The notes under the pieces are model-generated. The model ran no database searches. It worked only from the letters and a program-made list of their open reading frames with translations, and was not told where the DNA came from. 64,000 nucleotides of DNA from JBNPEO01 sp050490315 (GTDB taxonomy: Bacteria; Actinomycetota; Actinomycetes; Actinomycetales; Micrococcaceae): assembly GCF_050490315.1 (NCBI RefSeq), contig NZ_JBNPEO010000003.1:186001-250000 (forward strand), written 5' to 3'. This document shows positions 25,728 to 34,920 of the stretch, in pieces. Each line of letters starts with the position of its first letter. The first letter of the stretch is position 1. A program made the position numbers and the translations under genes.

Positions 25728-28267
25728 GTGGGCAGGTTCGCACTAGCCAAGACCGGATCAGAAGCTTCCTCCAACGCATCCCCTTCTCCTTCGCCCTAGC
25801 CGCAATTCTCCTCGCAGCTGCAGCGTTTAGCGGCACACTCTTTGGCTCAGCTAATCCCGCTCAGCTATGGGGCCAAGGCGTTGACAACACCTTCCTCGCA
25901 GGACGTTGGTGGACCCCCTTTACGGCTCTACTCATCCCACAAGACGCCACCGCAACACTCGTCTCAGCGGGTGGAGCGGTCCTCCTGCTCGGCGTGGCGG
26001 AACGCGTGTTGGGCACCAAAAAAGCCACCATCGCGTTCTTGGCCACAGGTTTAGCTGGCGGTGTTCTGGGTGTGCTGATGCAGTGGGTTGGCACCCTCAC
26101 CTGGGAATGGTGGTCCACTTCTGCCTCGGGGAACGTCACACTGGACCCCGTGACCGGGATCTTCGGCGCCCTTGCCACAGCGTCAGGGAGCATGGGCCTG
26201 TTGTGGCGCCGGCGAACCAGAGTAGTTCTGGTGTCCTTTGTGCTGATTTTTGTCCTTTACTCGGGAGACCCGGAGGACTTTTACCGGCTCCTAGCTGTAC
26301 TAGTAGGTATTGGCCTCGGAATCATTTGGCACCGGCGCAACGGCGCCAGCAAACACGCCAAGTACGCGCTGACGTTCGCTTCGAGTTCCCACCGCGAGAC
26401 GCGAACTCTGGTAGCCGCCGTCGTATTGGTCACCGCAATTGGACCCTTGGTTGCTTTCCTTGGCAGCACTGACCTGACGCCCTTCGCCTTCGGCTCCTAC
26501 CTGGTGATGAACGACGCCGGAACCTCCACCTCTGTTGCAGCAGCGTGCCACGGTGCCAGCCCCATAAGCCGTGCCTGCATCCACCAATTGGCTCGCTTGG
26601 GCTCCCACGGTCCCGGAATGATGGCACTGGCCTTTGTCCCAGTAGTCCTGCTAGCGCTCGCCGCGTGGGGGCTGTACCGCGGCAGGCGATTCGGCTGGTG
26701 GCTGGCTGTCTGCGCTAACGCCGCAATCCTCTTTGCATGGCCAGGTTCCTTCGGCGTCACCCGGCTGATGACTCAATCCGGCACGGGCATTCACCGCCCG
26801 TTCAACGGCCAAGAACTGAACATCTGGATCATCAGCGCCGCCCTAGTGCCGGTGGGATCGTTGGTGATGCTGTGGATCAAGCGCAAAGACTTTGGCATCC
26901 GGGCCCCGCGTCAAGCACTCCAACACTTCTGGGTGATTATTGGCGGAGCGTTTTTGACGCTTTCCATCGCGTACACACTCAGTGCTTTGCTGGTACTTAA
27001 ATCCTTGGCACCCCACGTTACTGCCGCAAGGGTTCTCCTAGACGTCCCGCACCGTTTTATCCCACCGCACTTCCTCAGCGGTTTGGTCCCCCTCGTCCTG
27101 CCACGGCACAGCCCGGTCAGTTGGGCCTACCAGTGGGCCGGGCCAGTCTTTTGGACGATTTTTGTGGTGGCGAGCTTGTGGTTGCTTTCGCGATCGTCGC
27201 GCACCGTTTCTACGCACGACGGCGCCCGGTTCCGTGAGCTCTTACGCCGCCATGGCGGTGGCTCGCTAGGACATATGGCCACGTGGGAGGGAAACACCCC
27301 GTGGTTCACTCACGACGGCGAGGGAGCGCTCGCGTACCGGGTGGTTAATGGGCATGCCCTGGTCCTAGGGGAACCGGTTTGTTCCCCGGTCCGCGTGGAA
27401 TCAACAGTGCAGGAATTTTTGCTGTATTGCGACGCTCAAAATTTCTCACCCGTGTTTTATTCGTTCCACAATTCCTTACTGCCAGTCTTTGGCAAGCTCG
27501 GTTGGCGGCACTTGCCCGTTGGTGAAGAAACCATCATCAACCTGACCGGTTTCTCCCTCAAAGGCAAAGCATGGCAAAGCGTCCGGACCTCCTTGAACAA
27601 AGCCATCAGAGACGGCAGGACTACTGTTTGGACGTCTTGGCACGAGCTACCTCTTGCTGCCACCTCTGAAATCGAAGCCATCTCAGAAGCTTGGCTTGCT
27701 GAAAATAAACTCCCAGAAATGGGTTTCACGCTGGGCGGGATTGAGGAGCTTAATGATCCTGAGGTTCGTTTGATGCTCGCTGTGGCTGAGGATGGCCACA
27801 TTGAGGCTGTTACTTCGTGGATGCCTGTTTATGAACACGGCCAAGTAGTGGGTTGGACTCTGGACTTTATGCGCCGTGCCCCCGAATCGGAGAACGGTGT
27901 GATGGAATTCCTGATCGCCTCCGCGGCCTTGCAATTCCAACGCGACGGAGTCCGGTTCTTGAGTCTGTCCGGGGCGCCGCTTGCCACCAAACCGGCAGAC
28001 GTTGCACCCGAAGCAGACCAGGCACCCAGCACCGACATTGCTGCCTTCCAAGCCTGGCTCTCACGCACCCTAGAACCTGCATACGGCTTCGGTTCCTTGT
28101 TCCGCTTCAAGGCAAAATTCCACCCCGAATACTCCACGCTCTACATGGCGTTCCCGGACCTTGCAGCACTCCCAACCATCGGTATGGCGCTTGCCCGCGC
28201 GTACTTGCCGGACGTCTCCACCCGTGAAGGCGTTGTCCTGGCCCGTACCTTAGGCCGCAAAGACTAA
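25724..28267 (+). CDS. Pseudo-rhomboid / MprF-type lysyltransferase fusion
   Basis: 847 residues. The N-terminal part (about 20-230) is rhomboid-like: GRWWTPFTALLIP, then membrane helices and GIFGALA where active rhomboids have GxSG. The catalytic Ser is therefore missing. More helices follow to about 490. The C-terminal part (about 500-830) is a DUF2156/LPG-synthase-C domain with GEPVCSP, SVRTSLNKA, WTLDFMRR and FKAKFHPEY. In MprF/LysX relatives this domain adds an aminoacyl group from tRNA to phosphatidylglycerol and lowers sensitivity to cationic peptides. Substrate here is inferred. Co-transcribed with the esterase. Confidence 0.8.
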   Translation: MSGQVRTSQDRIRSFLQRIPFSFALAAILLAAAAFSGTLFGSANPAQLWGQGVDNTFLAGRWWTPFTALLIPQDATATLVSAGGAVLLLGVAERVLGTKKATIAFLATGLAGGVLGVLMQWVGTLTWEWWSTSASGNVTLDPVTGIFGALATASGSMGLLWRRRTRVVLVSFVLIFVLYSGDPEDFYRLLAVLVGIGLGIIWHRRNGASKHAKYALTFASSSHRETRTLVAAVVLVTAIGPLVAFLGSTDLTPFAFGSYLVMNDAGTSTSVAAACHGASPISRACIHQLARLGSHGPGMMALAFVPVVLLALAAWGLYRGRRFGWWLAVCANAAILFAWPGSFGVTRLMTQSGTGIHRPFNGQELNIWIISAALVPVGSLVMLWIKRKDFGIRAPRQALQHFWVIIGGAFLTLSIAYTLSALLVLKSLAPHVTAARVLLDVPHRFIPPHFLSGLVPLVLPRHSPVSWAYQWAGPVFWTIFVVASLWLLSRSSRTVSTHDGARFRELLRRHGGGSLGHMATWEGNTPWFTHDGEGALAYRVVNGHALVLGEPVCSPVRVESTVQEFLLYCDAQNFSPVFYSFHNSLLPVFGKLGWRHLPVGEETIINLTGFSLKGKAWQSVRTSLNKAIRDGRTTVWTSWHELPLAATSEIEAISEAWLAENKLPEMGFTLGGIEELNDPEVRLMLAVAEDGHIEAVTSWMPVYEHGQVVGWTLDFMRRAPESENGVMEFLIASAALQFQRDGVRFLSLSGAPLATKPADVAPEADQAPSTDIAAFQAWLSRTLEPAYGFGSLFRFKAKFHPEYSTLYMAFPDLAALPTIGMALARAYLPDVSTREGVVLARTLGRKD

Positions 28268-28324
28268 CTCCGGCGAGTTTCGGCGTCGTACAGTTCTTGC
28301 TTGTATTGAGGTTGTTTTGTGACG

Positions 28325-29677
28325 TTACCGAAGGTGCTGCTGTTTTGTCTCGGGGGCGAAGAATGCCATCCACACCACGGCAATAACCACTAGTGCGCCG
28401 GCTAGGGCGAAGCTGGTTGCCAGGCCAAAAGTGGGCCAGAAGTACGCACCAAAAATCAGTGGCCCAAACCCGGCGCCAATGCGTGAAAACGTTGAAGCCC
28501 AGCCAAAGCCGGAGCCGCGCAACTCCGTGGGGTAAAGCTCAGAAACGTAGGCGTACAACACCGGGATAGCCACCTGAACCACAAAACCGTAGGCGAGCAG
28601 CCAACCCACAGCGGCAGCCGGAATATCCACCACAAAGGCCACCACCACAAGGGTTGCGGCTGCGAGCGGACCAGTGATCGCCAGGATCCATTTGCGGCCC
28701 ACACGCTCCACCAGCAGGGCTGCAACCACCACACCCAAAAGGCCCACGCCGGCCATACCAGCAGTTGTCACAAAGGCTTTGTACTCGGCAAAACCCGCGC
28801 CAATGAGGATCTTCGGCATCCACGTCAGGGACAAGTAGTAGACCAACAGGATGCTAAAAAACAGTAGCCAGGAAGTGGCCGTGATTTTCCAGTTGAACGC
28901 CCAAATTCCGCGCAACTGCGCCAAAACACTACCGGCCGAAAGCTTGGGGGCCTCATGTGGTTCAGGCAAGCTGTACGCCACAGCGGTGCCGCCAGTGTCC
29001 TTGACCAACTGGTCAATCACGGCTGCAGCTTCCTCACGCCGGCCCTTGCTAATGAGGAACAACGGGGACTCGGGAACACCGCGCCGAATCCAGAACACCA
29101 AAAGGGCCGGGATTACCATCACCAGCATGATCACTCGCCAGTCGCCATAAGCGGCCACCAAGGCTGCGGAAACCACACCGCACAAGGCAGCGCCCACCGG
29201 CCACCAACCGTCCATTGCCGTCAGCACCCGGCCGCGTTGTTTGCGGGGCGTAAATTCACCCACCAGCGCGTAATCCACCGGGATGCAACCGCCCAGACCA
29301 AAACCGGCGATAAAACGGAAGATGCAAAACCACACAAAGTCGGGAGCAAAAGCACCAAACACCGTAAAAATGGAGAAGATCAGCAAAGTGGCGGTAAACG
29401 CTTTTTTACGCCCAATGCTGTCAGCGATGGTGCCCCACACAAACGCGCCAAGTGCCATTCCGATCAGATTTGCTGTACCCACCCACGCCACATCCGAGGC
29501 TGCAAGCGCCCAGTGTTTGGACAACAAAGGGATCAGAACGCCGTTGAGGGTGACATCCCATGCGTCGAACATAAAACCAAGGCCACCGATGATAAAGATG
29601 CGGCCTTGCACTTTCCACCGCCACGGCAAATCCTGAACGATTTGCTCGCCGCTAGGAACCGTTGTGTACGTGTTCAT
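28325..29677 (-). CDS. MFS transporter (sugar-porter/NiaP-like)
   Basis: 450 residues with 12 predicted helices. MFS motif-A-like GTIADSIGRKKA between helices 2 and 3, an RFIAGFGLGGCIPV segment in helix 4, and PTELRGSG before helix 11. Nearest groups are SV2/NiaP and AAHS-type symporters. It lies 60 bp downstream of murQ on the same strand, so it may import the amino sugar or another substrate used by the kinase-etherase pair. That is context only; niacin or an aromatic acid is also possible. Confidence 0.82.
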   Translation of the reverse strand: MNTYTTVPSGEQIVQDLPWRWKVQGRIFIIGGLGFMFDAWDVTLNGVLIPLLSKHWALAASDVAWVGTANLIGMALGAFVWGTIADSIGRKKAFTATLLIFSIFTVFGAFAPDFVWFCIFRFIAGFGLGGCIPVDYALVGEFTPRKQRGRVLTAMDGWWPVGAALCGVVSAALVAAYGDWRVIMLVMVIPALLVFWIRRGVPESPLFLISKGRREEAAAVIDQLVKDTGGTAVAYSLPEPHEAPKLSAGSVLAQLRGIWAFNWKITATSWLLFFSILLVYYLSLTWMPKILIGAGFAEYKAFVTTAGMAGVGLLGVVVAALLVERVGRKWILAITGPLAAATLVVVAFVVDIPAAAVGWLLAYGFVVQVAIPVLYAYVSELYPTELRGSGFGWASTFSRIGAGFGPLIFGAYFWPTFGLATSFALAGALVVIAVVWMAFFAPETKQQHLR

Positions 29678-29737
29678 AACATCTCCCGATCTACTCTGGG
29701 AAAACTCTAGTACGCGGCCCGGTTCTTGCGGGGGTGC

Positions 29738-30691
29738 TCAGCGGGTTTTTGTGATGGCCTCACGCAGAAAACCATTGGCTTGCCCCAAAGCTGCACGTCC
29801 GGCGTCGGGTGTGACACCGGTAAGCAACAACAATATGGCGAGCTTGACCGAACCGTCCGCCGCCTCCAAAGCGTTTGCTGCCTGATCTGCGTCCACACCT
29901 GTTGCCTGTTGGACGGTGCGCTGGGAACGGGCACGCAACTTGGCATTAGTGGCTTGCAAATCCACCATCAAATTCCCGTAGGTTTTGCCCAGCTTGACCA
30001 TACTCAGAGTGCTGATCATGTTGACCACCAGCTTTTGGGCAGTACCGGACTTCAAACGCGTAGAACCCGTCACAAACTCCGGTCCCACTTCAACTTCAAT
30101 GGCAACGTCCGCGGCCTGGCCAATTGCCGAACCGGTGTTGCACGCAATCGCTGCCGAAAACGCACCAACCTCCCGGGCCGCAGCCAAGGCACCCAAAACA
30201 TAGGGGGTTCGGCCGGATGCCGAAATGCCGATCACGGCGTCGTTTTTATTCAGTTTCAACGCATGCAAATCGGCTGCGCCAGCTTCAACGTTGTCCTCGG
30301 CGTTCTCCACAGCATGCTGCACGGCACGGCTACCTCCCGCGATCACACCAACCACCATTTCCGCAGGAGTGCCAAAGGTTGGTGGGCATTCGGACGCATC
30401 AAGCACACCAATCCGGCCGGCCGTCCCAGCACCGGTGTAAATCAACCTGCCGCCAGCCGCTAGCTTTTGGGTGACTGCGTCAACAGCCTGCGCGATCTGC
30501 CCGAGGGATTTGCTCACTGCCGCGGCAACCAGCGCATCCTGACCATTCATCGCCGCCACCAACTCGGAAGTACTCATGGTGTCTAGGAGCTGAAAATCCG
30601 GGTTGCTGCGCTCGGTGGCGAGGCTGGCTAGCTCGGCGCGGAGCGGGCCTAGATCCTCAGAGTAGGCAGCGGATTCAGCGGGCTGATTCAC
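29738..30691 (-). CDS. murQ: N-acetylmuramic acid 6-phosphate etherase
   Basis: 317 residues from the GTG at 30691, with AGGAAAGG upstream; a longer frame to 30763 runs into the kinase gene. SIS-domain enzyme with RLIYTGAGTAGRIGVLDASECPPTF, GVIAGG, and GISASGRTPYV, all typical MurQ blocks. It splits MurNAc-6-P into GlcNAc-6-P and D-lactate in cell-wall recycling. The start lies inside the end of the kinase gene (17-bp overlap). Confidence 0.95.
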   Translation of the reverse strand: MNQPAESAAYSEDLGPLRAELASLATERSNPDFQLLDTMSTSELVAAMNGQDALVAAAVSKSLGQIAQAVDAVTQKLAAGGRLIYTGAGTAGRIGVLDASECPPTFGTPAEMVVGVIAGGSRAVQHAVENAEDNVEAGAADLHALKLNKNDAVIGISASGRTPYVLGALAAAREVGAFSAAIACNTGSAIGQAADVAIEVEVGPEFVTGSTRLKSGTAQKLVVNMISTLSMVKLGKTYGNLMVDLQATNAKLRARSQRTVQQATGVDADQAANALEAADGSVKLAILLLLTGVTPDAGRAALGQANGFLREAITKTR

Positions 30692-31706
30692 GGTAAAGGT
30701 GCCTTTCCTGCAAAAGCGGACCAGGGCCGGCGGCCAGTGCTGCGCCGTCCAGCCCGGTGCCAAGAGGTTCGACGACGGCGAAGCCGTTTTGGGTTAATGC
30801 TGCGGCCAAGGTGCGGGCAAAGTACGGCGAGCTGGCAAGGCCGCCCAAAACCGAAACCGTTGCTGTTCCACTGCTTGCATCCGAGCTGCTAGTTGTCCTT
30901 GAATCGCTAATCGTGCCTGAGACGCTAGATGAGCCTGAGACGCTAGTTGTGACTGTGACGCTAGCCCGCCGGACTGACTCGGCCAAGTACTTGCAGGCCT
31001 GATCAATGATTTTGGCGGCCACAACGTCCTTGTTCTCAGCGGCGGCCAGAACAGCCGGAGCGAAGCTAGCTAACGGCCGCGAAGGGTTCTCGAAGCTGCC
31101 CAACCAGCTAGGAAGTAGCTCGGGGGACCGGACCATAGCGGTACTGGCGGCTGTGAGAGTAGTGGCCGGGCCGGCGTCGTACGCTTCCAAGACGGCGCTC
31201 AGGCCCGCCTGACCAATCCACCGGCCGCTGCCTCGATCACCCAAAAACGGCCCCCAACCGTCAGCCCGGTGCAGCTCACCGGCGCCATCAAAGCGGAACG
31301 CAACGGCGCCCGTGCCTACTATCAACACAGTGCCGGGGTTGGAACCAAAAGCGCCGAGCTGGGCGGCGGTGGCATCCGAAAGGACAGTGGCATCCCCGCG
31401 GAAGTGAGCGGCAAGTTCGGTGGCCAAACGCTGACCGCCAGCGGTGTCTGCGGCTACGCCGGCGACTGCTGCACCAACGCTGACTGCTCCGTGGATGGGG
31501 AGGTGAGTGGCGGCGTCGGCGATTAATTCGAACGCCTTCCGTGAGCCACCCTCAGTGGCTAGGCCGGCGAAACCAGGGGCTTCGGCGGTGCCCAAAACTT
31601 TTGCACCAGGCACGTGATTTTCGCGCAATTCGAGGCGGCACTTGCTCTTGCCAATGTCCGCCGCAAGAACCATCCGCGCGGGGCCCTTGGGCGCAAAGTG
31701 ATCCAT
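30675..31706 (-). CDS. BadF/BadG-type N-acetylhexosamine kinase (MurK/NagK-like)
   Basis: 343 residues. ASKHA ATPase fold: phosphate-1 motif LAADIGKSKCRLEL, GTVLIVGTGAVAFRF, and DGWGPFLGDRGSGRWIG. With murQ directly downstream it probably phosphorylates MurNAc and/or GlcNAc. A Ser/Thr-rich stretch (VTTSVSGSSSVSGTISDSR) interrupts the C-terminal half, coded by repeats of a CCTGAGACGCTAG-like unit at about 30880-30966. It looks like a recent in-frame expansion in a surface loop. Confidence 0.85.
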   Translation of the reverse strand: MDHFAPKGPARMVLAADIGKSKCRLELRENHVPGAKVLGTAEAPGFAGLATEGGSRKAFELIADAATHLPIHGAVSVGAAVAGVAADTAGGQRLATELAAHFRGDATVLSDATAAQLGAFGSNPGTVLIVGTGAVAFRFDGAGELHRADGWGPFLGDRGSGRWIGQAGLSAVLEAYDAGPATTLTAASTAMVRSPELLPSWLGSFENPSRPLASFAPAVLAAAENKDVVAAKIIDQACKYLAESVRRASVTVTTSVSGSSSVSGTISDSRTTSSSDASSGTATVSVLGGLASSPYFARTLAAALTQNGFAVVEPLGTGLDGAALAAGPGPLLQERHLYRESAR

Positions 31707-31754
31707 GTCTCAACTCTATCCCGGCGCCTCGCGTGTCCGGTCACACCAAGCTAC

Positions 31755-31803
31755 GAGTCATACAAAGGTGGGAGTCATACAAAGGCGCAGAGTCATACAA
31801 AGG
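31755..31803. repeat. Three tandem 14-bp repeats upstream of purH
   Basis: GAGTCATACAAAGG occurs exactly three times (31755, 31772, 31790) with a 17-18-bp period in the divergent promoter region of the kinase gene and purH. It may be a cluster of regulator sites or a simple expansion. Confidence 0.7.
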
Positions 31804-31886
31804 CGCGGAGGGGAGGCCGACGCGTGGACGCGATAAACTGGCCGGGCACCCAGCCCTCCCACTAGCGATTCCCACCGGAGACTTTT

Positions 31887-33557
31887 GTGACCTTGACGCA
31901 ATTTGACCGTGTTCCCATCCGTCGCGCATTGATTTCTGTGTACGACAAGACCGGATTGGAGGAGCTGGCACGGGGCCTTCACGCCGCTGGCGTCAAGATT
32001 GTTTCCACCGGTTCCACAGCCAAGAAAATTGCCGCCGCCGGAATCCCGGTTCAGGAAGTGGAAGAAGTCACCGGTTCCCCGGAAATGCTTGATGGCCGGG
32101 TAAAGACCCTGCACCCGCGCGTTCACGGTGGCATCTTGGCCGACCGTCGTCTGCAGTCCCACGTGGATACCCTCGCCGAGATGGATATTGAAGCCTTTGA
32201 CCTAGTGGTGGTCAACCTCTATCCCTTCGTTGAAACCGTCAAGTCCGGCGCCGCCCAAGATGATGTGGTGGAGCAAATCGACATCGGAGGCCCCGCCATG
32301 GTGCGCTCCGCCGCCAAGAACCACGCATCGGTTGCCATCGTCACCGACCCGGCCATCTACGATTCCGTCGTTGAGGCCGCTGCCGCCGGCGGTTTTGATC
32401 TGAAAACCCGACGCCGTCTCGCGGCACGTGCTTTCGCCCACACCGCAAGCTATGACACCGCCGTCGCAACGTGGACCGCTTCCCAGTTCCTGGACGAAGA
32501 CGGCGACGGGCAGATTGACTGGCCCGCCTACGCCGGCCTCGCCCTGGAGCGATCCGAGGTTTTGCGCTACGGCGAAAACCCGCACCAGCAGGCTGCCCTG
32601 TATGTGGACAAGGCGGCGCCGGCCGGTATTGCACAGGCTGATCAGCTGCACGGCAAGGCCATGAGCTACAACAACTTTGTTGACGCCGACGCCGCCCTGC
32701 GCGCAGCCTTCGATTTCTCCGAGCCCGCAGTGGCTGTGGTGAAGCATGCCAACCCTTGTGGTGTTGCGGTTGCTTCCCCTGACTCCGAGGACCCGATTGC
32801 TGATGCCCACGCCAAGGCGCACGCCTGCGATCCCGTCTCCGCCTTTGGTGGTGTCATTGCCGCGAACCGCACTGTGACCGCCGGAATGGCCCGCACCGTT
32901 GCCGGCATTTTCACCGAAGTGGTGATTGCCCCGGACTTTGAGCCGGAAGCCGTGGAAATTCTTTCCGCTAAGAAGAACATCCGCCTCCTGGCCTTGCCTG
33001 AGGGTTACGGACGTTACCCCACTGAATTCCGTCAGGTCTCCGGCGGAATGCTGGTTCAGGCGAGCGACAAGGTAGACGCCGACGGCGACAACCCCGCCAA
33101 CTGGACCCTCGCCGCAGGTGAAGCCGCCGACGACGCAACCCTCGCCGATCTCGCCTTCGCGTGGACCGCATGCCGTGCAGCGAAGTCCAACGCCATCCTC
33201 CTCGCCAACAACGGTGCGGCAGTGGGTATTGGAATGGGCCAAGTGAACCGACTGGATTCCTGCCGCTTGGCCGTGGAACGGGCCAACACGCTTGGTGTTG
33301 CTGTTGAGTCCGACGTTGACGGTGCCGGTGGAGCATCCAACGCGAGCGGTGCGGGTGCTCCCGAGCGTGCTCGTGGTGCTGTTGCTGCGTCCGACGCGTT
33401 CTTCCCGTTCGCCGACGGTCTGCAAATCCTGATCGACGCCGGTGTCCGCGCGGTTGTTCAGCCTGGCGGTTCCGTGCGGGACGAGGAAGTGGTGACAGCG
33501 GCCAAGGAAGCCGGCATCACCATGTACTTCACCGGTTCGCGTCACTTCTTCCACTAA
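31887..33557 (+). CDS. purH: Bifunctional AICAR transformylase/IMP cyclohydrolase
   Basis: 556 residues from the GTG at 31887. N-terminal MGS-like cyclohydrolase domain (RALISVYDKTGLEEL, ST GSTAKKI region, DGRVKTLHP). C-terminal transformylase domain with RYGENPHQQAA, VKHANPCGVA, FGGVIAANR, and KSNAILLANN. A Gly/Ala/Ser-rich stretch (GAGGASNASGAGAPERARG) is inserted before AVAASDAFFPFADGL; the rest is normal. Last two steps of IMP synthesis. Confidence 0.96.
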   Translation: MTLTQFDRVPIRRALISVYDKTGLEELARGLHAAGVKIVSTGSTAKKIAAAGIPVQEVEEVTGSPEMLDGRVKTLHPRVHGGILADRRLQSHVDTLAEMDIEAFDLVVVNLYPFVETVKSGAAQDDVVEQIDIGGPAMVRSAAKNHASVAIVTDPAIYDSVVEAAAAGGFDLKTRRRLAARAFAHTASYDTAVATWTASQFLDEDGDGQIDWPAYAGLALERSEVLRYGENPHQQAALYVDKAAPAGIAQADQLHGKAMSYNNFVDADAALRAAFDFSEPAVAVVKHANPCGVAVASPDSEDPIADAHAKAHACDPVSAFGGVIAANRTVTAGMARTVAGIFTEVVIAPDFEPEAVEILSAKKNIRLLALPEGYGRYPTEFRQVSGGMLVQASDKVDADGDNPANWTLAAGEAADDATLADLAFAWTACRAAKSNAILLANNGAAVGIGMGQVNRLDSCRLAVERANTLGVAVESDVDGAGGASNASGAGAPERARGAVAASDAFFPFADGLQILIDAGVRAVVQPGGSVRDEEVVTAAKEAGITMYFTGSRHFFH

Positions 33558-33581
33558 TAACCCCCGCCTCGCCCTCAACCA

Positions 33582-33647
33582 CCGCCGAATGGGTAGATAA
33601 CGTCGCTTTGAAGTGATTCATAACGACGTTATCTACCCACTCGGCGG
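33582..33647. repeat. Palindromic repeat, family P copy 1
   Basis: 66 bp with 24-bp arms (CCGCCGAATGGGTAGATAACGTCG and complement, one mismatch) between purH and the epimerase gene. Nearly the same element occurs at 47349 and 50161. It forms a strong hairpin and could also end purH transcription. Confidence 0.85.
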
Positions 33648-33679
33648 AAGGGGAGCAGGGGAGAGCAAAAAGGAGCCAC

Positions 33680-34894
33680 ATGGCTAGGCTGCGTGAAGTG
33701 CGGGTTCACCGCGTTCGTGTGCCGCTAGTGGGACACTTCACCACCGCGGTTCGCAGCGCCACTGAGCTCGAGACAGTGCTAGTCGAAGCCATCGATTCGG
33801 ATGGGTTCAGCGGCTGGGGTGAGGCGCCGATCAGTAAAGTCACACGCCTCTCCACTGAGCAAACAGTCGCCAGCATTGAAGGCCCGCTGGCCGCCCTAGT
33901 TCTTCATCAAGATGGCGGATTGCACGGCACAAATGCCCACTCTGGTACGGGGTTGGGGGGTGCGCTGCCCGGGGAACTCAGCGAATCCCTGGCACGGTTG
34001 GAACAAAGCACGGAACCACCGGCTGCCCGTATGGCTATGGACTGTGCCCTCCACGACCTAGCAGCCCAGCAGCACGGTGTGGATCTGGCAACTTATCTAG
34101 CCAGCATTATCGCTAGCGGCGAAGCTCAGTCTGGATTCGGTATCAAGGCCTTAGCCAAAGTACCCCAAGTGAAGATCGAGACTGACATAACGCTTTCCGT
34201 CGCACCGCCAGCGGAGCTCGCCACTAAAGCAGCTGCACATGTGGCGGCCGGGTTCCGTTGCCTGAAGGTAAAGCTCGACGCGCGGATGGACGTCCTTGCC
34301 TCGATGCAAGCCGTGCGTGCGGCCGCCGGGGACCAGACCGTGTTGCGCATCGATGCAAACCAAGCATTTAACGCCTCGGAGGCCATCCGGGTGATCCGGG
34401 CATTGGAAGACGCAGGCTTGAACATAGAGCTTGCAGAACAACCAGTACCGGCAGGGGACTGGGCAGGCCTCGCGCAGGTGAGTGCCGCCGTCGAGACCCC
34501 GGTTTTGGCGGACGAAAGTCTCTGGAACCTCCAAGACCTAGAGCAATTACTGCGCTACCAGGCCGCACCCATGGTGAACATCAAGTTGGCTAAAACGGGT
34601 GGGCTCCGGCACGGATTGAGACTTCTGGAACGGGCCACTGCCGAAGGCATAGATGTGGTTATTGGGTGCATGCTGGAGAGCCATGTGGGCATTGGTGCAG
34701 CGGTAGCACTCGCCGCTCAGTTGCCTGCAAGTGACGGCCGCTCTGCAAGTGACGGCCGTTCTGCCGCGCAGGACCTCGACGGCGGGCTGTGGCTCACCGC
34801 CTCTCCTGTGCGCGGAGGGATCGAATATCAGGGTATGAACATTCAGCGTTCCACAGCCCCCGGCCTGGGAATTAGCGGGCTGGCTCTCGGCTAA
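33680..34894 (+). CDS. Dipeptide epimerase, enolase superfamily (L-Ala-D/L-Glu type)
   Basis: 404 residues. Muconate-lactonizing-type enolase fold: N-terminal capping domain, FRCLKVKLD (the KxK base), LRIDANQAF (metal Asp), ELAEQPV (metal Glu), VLADES (metal Asp), NIKLAKTGG (second base Lys), and CMLESHVGIGAA. This pattern fits Ala-Glu dipeptide epimerases used in murein peptide recycling rather than menC alone. An exact in-frame 18-bp duplication at 34727-34762 (one mismatch) gives ASDGRSASDGRS. The gene converges on the peptide-importer operon. Confidence 0.85.
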   Translation: MARLREVRVHRVRVPLVGHFTTAVRSATELETVLVEAIDSDGFSGWGEAPISKVTRLSTEQTVASIEGPLAALVLHQDGGLHGTNAHSGTGLGGALPGELSESLARLEQSTEPPAARMAMDCALHDLAAQQHGVDLATYLASIIASGEAQSGFGIKALAKVPQVKIETDITLSVAPPAELATKAAAHVAAGFRCLKVKLDARMDVLASMQAVRAAAGDQTVLRIDANQAFNASEAIRVIRALEDAGLNIELAEQPVPAGDWAGLAQVSAAVETPVLADESLWNLQDLEQLLRYQAAPMVNIKLAKTGGLRHGLRLLERATAEGIDVVIGCMLESHVGIGAAVALAAQLPASDGRSASDGRSAAQDLDGGLWLTASPVRGGIEYQGMNIQRSTAPGLGISGLALG

Positions 34895-34920
34895 GAATCC
34901 CTCGCCTAGGATTTAGGCAG

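Noticed and set aside
31755..31803. Tandem repeats considered as CRISPR or replication iterons
   Set aside because: Units are 14 bp with 3-4-bp gaps and only three copies; no rep gene is nearby.
32202..33578. 458-codon open frame antisense to purH
   Set aside because: It mirrors the high-GC codon pattern of purH, has no recognisable domain and no ribosome binding site. Similar long antisense frames shadow other genes here.
33582..33647. Family P palindromes as simple terminators only
   Set aside because: There is no U run after the stem, and copy 3 lies between divergent starts, so a terminator role does not cover all copies.
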